Notes under the pieces: model-generated | Seen by the model: the letters and a program-made list of their open reading frames with translations, nothing else | What the model was told of the DNA's origin: nothing | The model's database searches: none | From: JASLDZ01 sp038226305 | Lineage (GTDB): Bacteria; Pseudomonadota; Alphaproteobacteria; Caulobacterales; Caulobacteraceae | NCBI GenBank assembly: GCA_038226305.1 | Contig: JBBRQN010000029.1 | Coordinates: 1-16,944 of the forward strand | Direction: 5' to 3' | DNA length: 16,944 nt | Part shown: one piece after another, positions 1 to 9,508 of the stretch | Position numbering within the stretch: position 1 is the first letter of the stretch | Layout: every line of letters begins with the position of its first letter | Position numbers and translations under genes: made by a program

Positions 1-111
1 CACGCGGGCGCGATAATGGTCGCCGTCGCCCTTCAGGTCGGTGATCTCGATCTCCGCATCGGGGAAGGCCGTGCGCAGGGCGAGCTCGAGTTCGTGGGCC
101 GGCATCGGCAT
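1..111 (-). CDS. BolA-family protein, N-terminal part (gene runs off the left edge)
   Basis: The 37 visible codons on the minus strand start at an ATG at 111. They encode an amphipathic helix, then a PDAEIEITDL strand and a GDGDHY turn, which is the beginning of the BolA/IbaG fold. In this family the D-G-x-H/Y turn leads into the strand that precedes the metal-binding helix, and that helix lies beyond the window. BolA proteins typically pair with monothiol glutaredoxins around a [2Fe-2S] cluster and act in iron-sulfur or iron regulation. A bolA gene near purL is common in alphaproteobacteria. A second in-frame ATG lies at 105. A GGAG sits about 10 bases upstream of the first ATG, so I prefer the first. 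The family call rests on a short stretch but the motif is distinctive. Confidence 0.72.
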   Translation of the reverse strand, partial: MPMPAHELELALRTAFPDAEIEITDLKGDGDHYRARV

Positions 112-162
112 GGGTGAGAGACTCCGTCGCATTTTTTTGTGAATGCTAATGCTGAACAAAGC

Positions 163-248
163 ATGGCGAGGCGGCTGCGCAAGGGCGCGATCGGCTTCAT
201 CTTCGTCTCGGGGGGCCTGTCCGGCCCCGCTCTTGCAGATCGGCGTCC
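163..248 (+). other. Probable signal-peptide coding segment, out of frame with the downstream CDS
   Basis: From the ATG at 163 (or the GTG at 139 in the same frame) the sequence encodes MARRLRKGAIGF followed by a hydrophobic core and a PALA site ending at 237. This is a textbook Sec signal peptide with a basic N-terminus, a hydrophobic stretch and an A-x-A cleavage site. After about position 240 this frame turns into low-quality Arg/Ser-rich sequence. The frame one base earlier becomes the good coding frame of the next gene. The pattern fits a one-base deletion, or a sequencing error, between about 238 and 260. I see no run of identical bases at the junction, but six G residues lie at 210-215. 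Confidence 0.5.
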
Positions 249-1379
249 ATGGTCCTCGTCGCCGCCCCAACCCCGGCCGTCCAGTCAGGCGCGGTCAGTT
301 TCGCGCCTCCGCCGAAGAGCGCCCTGGCGGCGGCTGCGGGTACGCCCGTCGTTTCCACGTCGCCGCCGCCGCTGGTGAAGGTGTCGGCGCCGCAGGCCGT
401 CGTCGCGCCGCCAGCACCCGTGGTGCCTGCGCCTGCGCCACCCGTGGCTTCGGAGCCTATGCAGGACGTGGCCCTGCCCGCCGCCACCCGCCCCCTGCCG
501 AGCCCAGCCGGGCTGTCGCCGATGACGCTCCTGAAGCAGACCCTGGCGTCGTCGTCGTCGCTCCTGCCCGAGGATGCCGCCGCTCCCCAGCCTGCCGTGG
601 GCCTGTGGGTGCTGGCCACCGCCAGCTGCATCCTGCCCGCGGGCACGGACCTGAACGGCTGGGCCGACTGCACCCAGCCGCTGGGCTTCAACGTGGGCGA
701 GCTCGCCATCCTGGAAAAGCCCAAGGCCGGCAACAAGGCGCTGACCACCGGCGGCCTCTACTCCATCGCCCGCACGCGCTATCGCACAGGGTCTGCACCC
801 GTGGTGACGCCTGCGAAGGGCACTCTGGCCGTGCCCGCCTTCCTCGCGGCCGGGCCGCCAGCGCTGGTGCAGGTTGAGGTGCCGGGCCTGACCGGCCGCA
901 GCTACGTTTACATCGCCATCCGGCCCGAGATCGTGGACTCCGAGGGCCGTTTCGTCTCGGCCCGCGCCTGGCCGGTGTCGTGCCCCGCGCCTGCCACCCC
1001 AGGCGTGAGCCGCCGGGGCGACCGCTGCTTCGCCGCGACCCTGGCCGCCGTGCGTGACGCCGCCTCTGCCGCCCCTGCGGATGGCGGCTATGTCCTGCGC
1101 TGGATCGACCCTACGGATGCCGGATCGGCGGGAGACACCACGGGCGCCCGCACCTACGCCGCACCGCCGCCGGTGGTGTTCAAGGCTCCCAGGAAGCTCA
1201 CCCCGCTGGAGGCCGCCGAGCCCCTGCCGATCACCGACCTCCCCCCCGAACTCGCCGCCCAGCAGCCGCAGCTGCCGCAATACGCCGTCCGCGACGAAGG
1301 CTCTAAGGACGATACTCCCGCGGTGAAGGCCAAGCCCGCCCCCGCCAAACCCGTGCTGAAGGCGAAGAAGAAGACCTGA
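249..1379 (+). CDS. Ala/Pro-rich exported protein of unknown function (apparent N-terminal frameshift)
   Basis: I do not recognise this protein. From the ATG at 249 it has 376 codons with strong GC3 bias, so it is clearly coding. Residues 1-115 are low-complexity Ala/Pro/Val. Residues 116-300 look globular and contain four cysteines (127, 141, 245, 260), which would suit two disulfides in the periplasm. Residues 310-376 are again Pro-rich and end in a basic Lys/Ala tail. The frame is open upstream to a stop at 153-155 but has no plausible start except 249. A good signal peptide exists just upstream in the +1-shifted frame (163-237), so the intact gene probably began at 163 or 139. Whether the shift is real or an assembly error cannot be told from one sequence. 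It converges on purL, with a hairpin between the two stops. Confidence is high that it is coding and low for any function. Confidence 0.7.
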   Translation: MVLVAAPTPAVQSGAVSFAPPPKSALAAAAGTPVVSTSPPPLVKVSAPQAVVAPPAPVVPAPAPPVASEPMQDVALPAATRPLPSPAGLSPMTLLKQTLASSSSLLPEDAAAPQPAVGLWVLATASCILPAGTDLNGWADCTQPLGFNVGELAILEKPKAGNKALTTGGLYSIARTRYRTGSAPVVTPAKGTLAVPAFLAAGPPALVQVEVPGLTGRSYVYIAIRPEIVDSEGRFVSARAWPVSCPAPATPGVSRRGDRCFAATLAAVRDAASAAPADGGYVLRWIDPTDAGSAGDTTGARTYAAPPPVVFKAPRKLTPLEAAEPLPITDLPPELAAQQPQLPQYAVRDEGSKDDTPAVKAKPAPAKPVLKAKKKT

Positions 1380-1385
1380 CGCTCA

Positions 1386-1408
1386 CCCCTCTCCCGCAAG
1401 GGGAGGGG
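1386..1408. terminator. GNRA-capped hairpin between convergent genes
   Basis: CCCCTC (1386-1391) and CCC (1393-1395) pair with GGG (1400-1402) and GAGGGG (1403-1408). There is one bulged T and a GCAA tetraloop. The hairpin lies between the stop of the upstream plus-strand gene (1379) and the stop of purL (1415), where a bidirectional terminator is expected. No T-run follows, so it may act as an mRNA 3'-end stabiliser rather than a classical intrinsic terminator. Similar CTCTCCC-GCAA-GGGGAG palindromes are, to my knowledge, frequent in alphaproteobacterial intergenic DNA. Confidence 0.55.
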
Positions 1409-1414
1409 ATAGAG

Positions 1415-3676
<2,262 letters not shown>

Positions 3677-3764
3677 CGTGCGGCGGTCATAGCCTGAGCG
3701 GGCGTGCGCCGGAACAGGTCGCGCGGTGCGGGGTTGAGGTGGGGAACTTCATCAGGAGACACGC

Positions 3765-3953
3765 ATGGCCGACCCCACCCCGCAAACCGATCTCGGCGGC
3801 GAAGACGACGGCACCTTCTCCACCGATACCGTCGAAGCGAACCACGCCATCGAACGCGGCCAGGGCGTTGGCGCCCGCGAACTCGCCGCCATGCGCGACC
3901 CGAGCCGCCCCGCGCCCGCCGCCGACGAAGCGGTGGACGAAGACGAGGCCTGA
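3765..3953 (+). CDS. Small acidic hypothetical protein (62 aa)
   Basis: This short protein has no family I can name. It is hydrophilic, with a strongly acidic C-terminus (DEAVDEDEA), many Asp/Glu, and a central EANHAIERGQGVGARELAAM segment that could form one helix. There is no signal peptide or membrane segment. The call rests on an AGGAGA ribosome site at 3754-3759, five bases before the ATG, which is one of the best such sites in the window, and on GC3-rich codons throughout. It is transcribed away from purL and ends 51 bp before the cyclophilin gene, so the two may share a transcript. It looks intrinsically disordered. Confidence 0.65.
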   Translation: MADPTPQTDLGGEDDGTFSTDTVEANHAIERGQGVGARELAAMRDPSRPAPAADEAVDEDEA

Positions 3954-4004
3954 GCCCCAAACGCCCGGCTTGCCGTTCGAGGCGGGTCGGGCGACGTTCG
4001 CGCG

Positions 4005-4616
4005 ATGAGCCTTCCGCGCAGAACCCTCCTGGCGCTCGCCGCCGCATCCTTCGCTGACAGCGCGATGGCCAAGCCGGTGCGACGGGTGCGGGTGCGGATG
4101 ACCACCGATCTCGGGGTCATCACTCTGGAACTTCGCCCCGACCGTGCCCCGATCACCGCCGCCAACTTCCTGCGCTATCTGGACAAGGGTCTGTGGAACG
4201 GGGCGAGCTTCTACCGCACCGTCGGGCCAAAGAACGATCACAACCCGGCGGGTATCACCGTGATCCAGGGCGGGCTCGACAAGGACGATGCGCCCCTGGG
4301 CCTCATCGCCCACGAGACCACGAAAGCCACGGGCCTCCTCCACACCGACGGGGCCATCTCCATGGCGAGGGGCGCTCCGGGCACAGCGGGGGCCGACTTC
4401 TTCATCTGCCTCGGTGCCAACCCGGCGCTCGACTACGGCGGCAAGCGCAACCCGGACGGCCAGGGCTTCGCCGTCTTCGGCCGGGTGATCGCCGGCATGG
4501 ACGTGGTGCGCGCCATCCACGACCGGGCCACCAGGGCCGACGGCCCCGATGCCTACACCGCCGGCCAGCGCCTAGCCGAACCCGTGAAGATCACCGCGGT
4601 GACCCGGGCAGGCTGA
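4005..4616 (+). CDS. Exported cyclophilin-type peptidyl-prolyl cis-trans isomerase
   Basis: This is a cyclophilin of 203 residues that should catalyse X-Pro bond isomerisation during protein folding, probably in the periplasm. The N-terminus (PRRTLLALAAA ... SAMA) is a signal peptide with cleavage after residue 22. The paired arginines before a short hydrophobic core resemble a Tat signal, though Sec export is also possible. Family landmarks are FYRTV at 69-73 (His of the usual FHR replaced by Tyr, catalytic Arg71 kept), VIQGG (86-90), MARG (120-123), DFFICLG (131-137) and GFAVFGRV (154-161). The catalytic core is therefore complete. It follows the small acidic gene. Its stop codon borders a 15-bp tandem duplication, and it converges on the YCII gene with only 21 bp between stops. 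There is no strong ribosome site before the ATG. Confidence 0.92.
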   Translation: MSLPRRTLLALAAASFADSAMAKPVRRVRVRMTTDLGVITLELRPDRAPITAANFLRYLDKGLWNGASFYRTVGPKNDHNPAGITVIQGGLDKDDAPLGLIAHETTKATGLLHTDGAISMARGAPGTAGADFFICLGANPALDYGGKRNPDGQGFAVFGRVIAGMDVVRAIHDRATRADGPDAYTAGQRLAEPVKITAVTRAG

Positions 4617-4643
4617 GCCCCGTCAGTCGGAGCCCCGTCAGTC
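4615..4643. repeat. Two-copy 15-bp tandem repeat spanning two stop codons
   Basis: GAGCCCCGTCAGTC occurs at 4615-4628 and again at 4630-4643, exactly 15 bases apart. The first copy overlaps the last bases of the cyclophilin stop, and the second contains the stop of the convergent YCII gene. The 15-base spacing puts a second in-frame TGA behind the YCII stop. It looks like a recent slippage or duplication event. Confidence 0.8.
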
Positions 4644-4931
4644 CTGGGGCAGCTCGCGGATTTCCACGGTGCCGCCCGCTTCGAACACCGGGTTCCCAGC
4701 CACCATCGCCCGGGCTTCGGCCATGTCTGCCACCCGGATGCGGATGTAGCCGGTGAGCTGGGTGGTCACGGCCGCAGCCTCCCCGCCCTGCCGGAGCGAC
4801 TCTCCCGCGCCGATGCTGCTCCCCCCATCGAACCCGCCGCCTTCCCGAAGCTTCTGGAAATACGGCCCCCAGAGCGCCTCCTGCTCGGGCTCGCGCCGGT
4901 CGTCGTGCATGAGGAGGAGGTAGTCAGGCAT
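4638..4931 (-). CDS. YCII-related (YciI-like/DGPF) domain protein
   Basis: This single-domain protein of 97 residues belongs to the YCII dimeric alpha/beta ferredoxin-like family. It begins MPDYLLLMHDD, with the usual YxLLxxxD-type first strand and the His9/Asp10 pair near the putative active site. A central GESLRQGGEAAAV hairpin follows, then GYIRIRVADMAEARAMVAGNP, matching the DGPF pattern in which a helix follows the GYxxI strand. The C-terminus carries GGTVEIREL. Members are small enzymes or sigma-factor-associated proteins of mostly unknown function, and some are dehydrochlorinase-like. No ECF sigma gene is adjacent here. Its ATG is 21 bp downstream of the S9 peptidase stop on the same strand, so the two are probably cotranscribed. 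I cannot name a substrate. Confidence 0.85.
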   Translation of the reverse strand: MPDYLLLMHDDRREPEQEALWGPYFQKLREGGGFDGGSSIGAGESLRQGGEAAAVTTQLTGYIRIRVADMAEARAMVAGNPVFEAGGTVEIRELPQD

Positions 4932-4952
4932 GCCGCAGACCGGCCGTGGCGG

Positions 4953-6950
4953 TCATGACCCGCCGGATCGCGTCGGAAGCGGATCGGCGGGGTTGTTGGC
5001 GCTCAGGAACCGCAGCGTCTCCGTCAGCATCTTCAGGCGCGTGTCGGCCTGAGACAGCCAGTGGTCTTCGTGGTCGAGTGTGATGAACTCCACCGGCTTG
5101 CCCGCCTTCTTGAGGGCCGCTTCCATTTCCTGGCTCTGCTCGTAGGGCACGACGGTGTCGTCCTTGCCGTGGATCAGAAGGACCGGAGCCGAGGCCTTGT
5201 CGGCGTGCAGGGCCGGGGAAATCGCGGCGAGCGACGGATCCGACGAAGATTTGACCCCCATGAAGCGCGCCCAATACCGATTGGAGCTGGTGCTGCGCCG
5301 CTGCTCGCTGAACCGGGTGTCTTCGTCGATGAGCTCCTTCAGGTTCGCGGGTCCGGACACCGCCACGGCGCACCGGTAGACGCCCTGCTGCAGGGTCACG
5401 CCCGCCAGCGCCGCATAGCCGCCGTAGCTGGCCCCGGCGATGCACACGCGTTTCGGATCGATCACGCCCTGCCGGGCCAACGCCGCGACGCCGTCGGAGA
5501 CGTCGGTCTGCATCTTGCGGCCCCACTCGCCATAGCCGGCGCTGAGGAACTTCGCGCCGAACCCTTCGGACCCGCGGAACTGCGGCTGCAGGACGGCATA
5601 GCCACGGCTGGCGATCGCCTGCGACCACCAGTCGAAACCGGGCGAGTCCTGCGATGCCGGCCCGCCGTGAGGCAGGACCACCAAGGCTAGCCCGTGCGGG
5701 TCGCGCCCCCGGGGCAGCGTCAGAAAGGCGGGTATCGGCGTGCCGTCCGCGGCGGCGTAGGTCACCGGCTTTCGCTCGTTGTAGGTTTCCGACGGGAGCT
5801 GCGCGTAGCGGTCGCCCAGGAAGTCGGCGCGATGCTGCGCCATGTTCACGACGTAGTAGGCCGACCCGTTCACCGGGCCCGACACGAGGACGGCCACCTT
5901 GGTGCGGTCGTCGCTCCAGCTCATCAGCTTCACCGTCTCGCCCTTGAACGCCTTGATGACCGCGTCCCAGCGCTTTTGGTCAGACGGTTCGAAGAAGTGG
6001 TAGAACAGGCCGTCCACACCGGCGGAGACGATCCCGCTCGGTTTGCCCGATGCCGGTTCGAGCACGATGTCCCCTGAGCCGAAACCTTCGAGCGGGCTGC
6101 CGAGCCCGGTGGCCGCACCATCCACATCGTAGGTGGACCAGGCGTTGTCGGTGAAGACGCGGAGGAGCACGCTGGAGGGCTTCAGTCCGATCCCGGCGAT
6201 GTACGGCTGGTCCAGCGGCGCGTCGACGCTGTAGACGCTTCGCCAGCCGCCCCCCTTGGCCAGCTCCAGCGTGTAGCGTCCGAATTCGTCTTCGTAGAGG
6301 CTGCGTGCGACGGCGTTGCCGGAGCCGTCGAGCATCCAGTGGCGCACCCGGGATGTCGTTTCGCCGATCTGGCTCACCGCGCCGGAGGTCAGATCGATGC
6401 GGAAAAGCGCGATCTGCGCCTTCCGCTCGGGGATGATGATGCCCTCGACATAGACGACAGGGCGCCCGTTCTGGACCAGTCCCTGGGGCTCGCTGACGAT
6501 GACGTTGAGGGTCTGATGCGGCAGGCCGCGAAGCTCCACCATCAACTGCTTGAAGGTCTTGGTGGGGATGTCGAACTCGATCAGCTGAGACCACTCGCCC
6601 ACCCGGGCCAGGAAGTCGGCGCCCAGCGTCGTCGTGGAGGAGACCGACACCAGGAGGTGATCCGGACCGGCCCAGCCCAGGCTGCGGATCTTCCATCCGC
6701 TCACGTCCTGAACGGCGAGGGGCTTCATGTCCGTCAGGCTGGCGACGGTCAGCCGCTGACCGGAGTCGACGCCGCTGACGTAGGCGATGCGCGTGCCGTC
6801 CGGCGAGATCACCACCTGCGCCATCGATGGAAGGCGACCGTAGGCTGCGAGCGGTGGCGGGCTCTGCGCCAGCGCCTGAGTGCCAGCAAACCCCAAAGCA
6901 GCCGCGAACATCGCAGCCAGAACGCGCCGAAACATGCAGAAAGCCCCCAT
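4953..6950 (-). CDS. Exported S9-family (prolyl oligopeptidase-type) serine peptidase
   Basis: This is an S9 peptidase of 665 residues with an N-terminal beta-propeller (about 35-390) and a C-terminal alpha/beta-hydrolase domain (about 395-650). The catalytic triad is visible: Ser508 in GASYGGYA, Asp598 in HGKDDTVV, and His630 in DHEDHW. The oxyanion/substrate region LPHGGPASQD is at 426-435. These enzymes cleave short proline-containing or acylated peptides. The signal peptide (core LAAMFAAALGFAG, cleavage near QALAQ) sends it to the periplasm or outer surface. Two in-frame starts exist. The Met at 6950 lacks a ribosome site, while the Met six codons in (6935) gives a more typical signal peptide and follows a G-run. 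I keep 6950 but regard 6935 as equally likely. It lies 66 bp downstream of purQ on the same strand, so read-through from purQ is possible. Confidence 0.93.
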   Translation of the reverse strand: MGAFCMFRRVLAAMFAAALGFAGTQALAQSPPPLAAYGRLPSMAQVVISPDGTRIAYVSGVDSGQRLTVASLTDMKPLAVQDVSGWKIRSLGWAGPDHLLVSVSSTTTLGADFLARVGEWSQLIEFDIPTKTFKQLMVELRGLPHQTLNVIVSEPQGLVQNGRPVVYVEGIIIPERKAQIALFRIDLTSGAVSQIGETTSRVRHWMLDGSGNAVARSLYEDEFGRYTLELAKGGGWRSVYSVDAPLDQPYIAGIGLKPSSVLLRVFTDNAWSTYDVDGAATGLGSPLEGFGSGDIVLEPASGKPSGIVSAGVDGLFYHFFEPSDQKRWDAVIKAFKGETVKLMSWSDDRTKVAVLVSGPVNGSAYYVVNMAQHRADFLGDRYAQLPSETYNERKPVTYAAADGTPIPAFLTLPRGRDPHGLALVVLPHGGPASQDSPGFDWWSQAIASRGYAVLQPQFRGSEGFGAKFLSAGYGEWGRKMQTDVSDGVAALARQGVIDPKRVCIAGASYGGYAALAGVTLQQGVYRCAVAVSGPANLKELIDEDTRFSEQRRSTSSNRYWARFMGVKSSSDPSLAAISPALHADKASAPVLLIHGKDDTVVPYEQSQEMEAALKKAGKPVEFITLDHEDHWLSQADTRLKMLTETLRFLSANNPADPLPTRSGGS

Positions 6951-7016
6951 CGTCAGGATCGAGCTTAGAAAAGCCCGGTGAAAGGCGGACTGCGACGTGC
7001 CGCCGCAGGTCGGGCA

Positions 7017-7679
7017 TCAGGCGCTGGCCGCGATGCTCTGGAAGAGGAGGGCGCCGTCGGCGGAGCCGAGCTCGGGTTCGAAGGCGCGGTCGGGGTGGGG
7101 CATCATGCCCAGCACGTTGCCCGCAGGGTTGGTGATGGCGGCGATGGCCCGGGACGAGCCGTTGGGGTTGTGCTGGTAGCGGAACACGACGTGGCCCTCG
7201 CCCTCCAGCCGGTCGAGGGTGGGTTCGTCGGCGAAGTAGGCGCCCTCGCCGTTGCCCACGGTCATGGTGGCGGAGCGGCGTTCGCCGAAAGCGGAGGTGA
7301 AGCGGGTCTGGGCGTTGACCACGTCGATCTCCACCGGCTTGCAGACGTATTTCAGCCCCGCGTTGCGCAGGAGCGCGCCCGGCAGCATCCCCGCCTCGCA
7401 CAGCACCTGGAAGCCGTTGCAGATGCCCACGACGGCCACGCCCCGCTCGGCCGCCGCCTTCACGGCCCCCATCACCGGAGACTGCGCCGCCATCGCCCCG
7501 CAGCGCAGGTAGTCGCCGTAGGAGAAGCCGCCGGGGAGCACGATCAGGTCGAGCCCGTCGTCGAGGTCCGGATCCCCGTGCCACACCATCTGCGGCTTCG
7601 AGCCGGTGGAGCGCTCCACGGCCACGGCGCAGTCGCGGTCGCAATTGGAGCCGGGGAAGACGACGACGGCTGACTTCAT
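7017..7679 (-). CDS. purQ: Phosphoribosylformylglycinamidine synthase, glutaminase subunit (PurQ)
   Basis: PurQ hydrolyses glutamine and passes ammonia to PurL for FGAM formation. The 220 residues match the family. The class-I amidotransferase landmarks are VVFPGSNCDRD (6-16), PGGFSYGDYLRCGA (49-62), and the nucleophile Cys87 in VGICNGFQ. The triad His195 lies in MMPHPDRAF, where the acidic residue two positions after the His is Asp197; many PurQ proteins have Glu there. The start is ATG 7679, with a GGAG six bases upstream. The open frame continues to 7787, but those extra residues are Pro/Arg-rich and precede the conserved first strand. PurS, the third subunit, usually encoded just upstream, is not here. 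Instead a divergent esterase begins at 7809. PurL is about 3.3 kb downstream on the same strand, separated by four other genes. Confidence 0.97.
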   Translation of the reverse strand: MKSAVVVFPGSNCDRDCAVAVERSTGSKPQMVWHGDPDLDDGLDLIVLPGGFSYGDYLRCGAMAAQSPVMGAVKAAAERGVAVVGICNGFQVLCEAGMLPGALLRNAGLKYVCKPVEIDVVNAQTRFTSAFGERRSATMTVGNGEGAYFADEPTLDRLEGEGHVVFRYQHNPNGSSRAIAAITNPAGNVLGMMPHPDRAFEPELGSADGALLFQSIAASA

Positions 7680-7808
7680 GGCGGCTCCGATCACGGATAG
7701 GGGCGGTCGCGTCAAGTGTCGGTGCGGAGCGGGCCTTGCGGAACCCCCGCCACACTGCGAGCTAACGGGCAGGATAGGAAGGCGCACCTCGCGCTTCGGA
7801 GCTGCCCC

Positions 7809-8951
7809 ATGCCCACCTTCGCCGCCCTGAGACGACTGGCCTTAGCCACGGCGAGCCTCGCGGTGTTCAGCGCCGGAGCGGCGGCCGCGCAGGCCATTTC
7901 GCCCGATGCGCCCCCGCCGGTGTTCCCACGATCCAGCACGCCCCCGCCCTCGCTGCCCGCCGCCGACATGCAGGCGGTGCTGGATGCGCAGGGCGCGCTC
8001 GGTACCAAGCCGATCGAGACGCTGACGCCGGCGCAGGCGCGCGTTCAGCCCAGCCCGGCCGACGGGGTGAGGGCGGTTCTGAAGGCGCAGGGGCGGTCGA
8101 CGGCGCCCGATACCACGATCACCACGAAGGACTTCAGCTACTCGCCCGATCCCGCCTCGAAAGCCCGCGTCTACTTCCCGCCGGATGTTGAGCACGGGGC
8201 GCGCAAGCCCGTGATCGTCTACTTCCATGGGGGCGGATGGGTGATCGCCGACCTCGACACCTACGACGCCACGCCCCGGCTCCTGTCGCAGCGGCTGAAC
8301 GCCATCGTGGTGTCGGTGGACTACCGACACGCCCCGGAGCACCGCTTTCCGGCCCCGCAGCTGGATGCGAACTACGCCTACGACTGGGCGATGCAGAAGG
8401 TGTGGGGCTGGCACGGCGACCGCTCGATGGTGATCGTGGCGGGGGAGAGCGCGGGGGGCAATCTGGCGGTGAACGTGGCCATCCACGCCCGCGACGCCGA
8501 TCGCGTGAAGCCCAAGGCGGTTCTTGCGATCTATCCCATCGCCAGCGGCGATCCGGCCACGCCTTCCAAGCTCGCCTATGCCAACGCCAGGCCGCTGAAT
8601 ACGCCCATGCTGCAGTGGTTCACCCACTATGTGATCCAGTCGCCCGACGACACCAAGGATCCCCGCTGGGATCTGACCAAGGCCGACCTGCGCGGCCTGC
8701 ATCCGGTGACCATCGTCAACGCCGAGATCGACCCCCTGCGCGACGACGGGGCGCTTCTGGAGCAGGCCTTGCGGGCGCAGGGCGTTAAGGTGGAGCGGCG
8801 GGTGTTCCCCGGCGTGACGCACGAGTTCTTCGGCATGGGCGCGACCGTGCGCGGCGCCTACGATGCCGAGGCCTATGCGGTGGAGCGCCTGCGCAACGCG
8901 CTGGACATCATCTACCCCGGCGAAAAGGGCAGCTTCTCCAAGCCGAAGTAG
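7809..8951 (+). CDS. Exported alpha/beta-hydrolase, HSL/acetyl-esterase type
   Basis: This 380-residue esterase belongs to the hormone-sensitive-lipase (alpha/beta hydrolase fold-3) group, which hydrolyses short acyl or aryl esters. Its signature is HGGGW (140-144) for the oxyanion hole, then Ser214 in GESAGG, Asp308 in AEIDPLRD and His338 in THEFFG. Residues 1-28 form a signal peptide (core LALATASLAVF, end AAAAQA). Residues 50-100 form the cap region, with the PIETLTPAQAR and VRAVLKAQG segments typical of this group. The ATG at 7809 is chosen because a GGAG lies seven bases before it and the signal peptide begins there, although the frame is open back to 7716. It is divergent from purQ across a 129-bp gap. 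Its stop (8949-8951) directly abuts the stop of the next, convergent gene. Confidence 0.92.
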   Translation: MPTFAALRRLALATASLAVFSAGAAAAQAISPDAPPPVFPRSSTPPPSLPAADMQAVLDAQGALGTKPIETLTPAQARVQPSPADGVRAVLKAQGRSTAPDTTITTKDFSYSPDPASKARVYFPPDVEHGARKPVIVYFHGGGWVIADLDTYDATPRLLSQRLNAIVVSVDYRHAPEHRFPAPQLDANYAYDWAMQKVWGWHGDRSMVIVAGESAGGNLAVNVAIHARDADRVKPKAVLAIYPIASGDPATPSKLAYANARPLNTPMLQWFTHYVIQSPDDTKDPRWDLTKADLRGLHPVTIVNAEIDPLRDDGALLEQALRAQGVKVERRVFPGVTHEFFGMGATVRGAYDAEAYAVERLRNALDIIYPGEKGSFSKPK

Positions 8952-9500
8952 TCAGCTGCCGCCCGGGGCCCACAGGCGGCGAAGGCTCCGGTCCGTGTCG
9001 CCCGGAAGGTTGAACCACGCGGCCTGGGCCAGCTCCGCCTCCACCACGAACAGGAAGTCCTGCGGGCCGAGGCGGCGGGTGAGGGCGTTGCGCAGGGCGG
9101 CGGCGGTCATCGTCGTGCGGCACAGCCAGAAGCTGCCCTTCAACCGCACCACCGGGCCGAACCCGGCCAGCAGCGCCTCGAACGCCTCGGGCCGCATCTC
9201 CCGCGCTGAAGCCAGCACGAGGAGCGCGCGCTCGACGGGCTCCGCGGCGGGCTGAAGCGCCGCGTCCGTCGCCGGCTCCGCCTCTCCCGTGGGCGCACTG
9301 CCGCCGAAGAGCGCGCGCAGCTCGGGCAGCTCCACGGCTGGGGCGAAGGGGCCTGTGGGCGTTCGGCCCAGCAGGCTCTGCGGGGCCACGCGACCCTCGG
9401 CGGCGAACCCCGCCAGCTGCACCGCATCGTAGGGGCCATAGGCGCGGCCCTGCGTGCTCAGCCACCAGCGGCCGACCTCCGCCTGGGGGCCATCCGGCAT
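8952..9500 (-). CDS. GYF_2-domain protein with a SinR/Cas2-like C-terminal half
   Basis: The protein has 182 residues. Residues 11-48 fit the bacterial GYF_2/DUF4339 pattern: RWWLSTQGRAYGPYD, then a helix, then EGRVAPQSLLGR. Residues 50-88 are a Pro/Ala linker. Residues 91-175 run strand-helix-strand-strand-helix-strand: RALLVLAS, then PEAFEALLAGFG, VVRLKGSFWLCRT, AALRNALTRRL, DFLFVVEA, and an AAWFNL-GDTDRSLRRLW tail. That order, with the (S/F)W-(I/L)-(V/C)-(K/R)-T strand and the D-x-L-x-V-V-E strand, resembles the ferredoxin-like SinR/Cas2-type small proteins. No catalytic site is evident, so the second-domain assignment is an inference. The start is ATG 9500, eight bp after the stop of the CinA-type gene, indicating one operon. 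The protein is soluble with no signal peptide. Its function is unknown. Confidence 0.82.
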   Translation of the reverse strand: MPDGPQAEVGRWWLSTQGRAYGPYDAVQLAGFAAEGRVAPQSLLGRTPTGPFAPAVELPELRALFGGSAPTGEAEPATDAALQPAAEPVERALLVLASAREMRPEAFEALLAGFGPVVRLKGSFWLCRTTMTAAALRNALTRRLGPQDFLFVVEAELAQAAWFNLPGDTDRSLRRLWAPGGS

Positions 9501-9508
9501 GACGCCTC

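Noticed and set aside
7680..7730. TTGACG followed by a TAT-containing box upstream of purQ as a sigma-70-type promoter
   Set aside because: Only about ten bases separate the two boxes, too few for a functional housekeeping promoter.
5980..7755. A 591-codon minus-strand frame across the S9 peptidase and purQ
   Set aside because: It is Arg-rich, out of frame with two well-identified genes, and lacks any motif.
7716..7808. Upstream extension of the esterase to 7716
   Set aside because: The inner ATG at 7809 begins a clean signal peptide and follows GGAG. The extension would put 31 unrelated residues before it.
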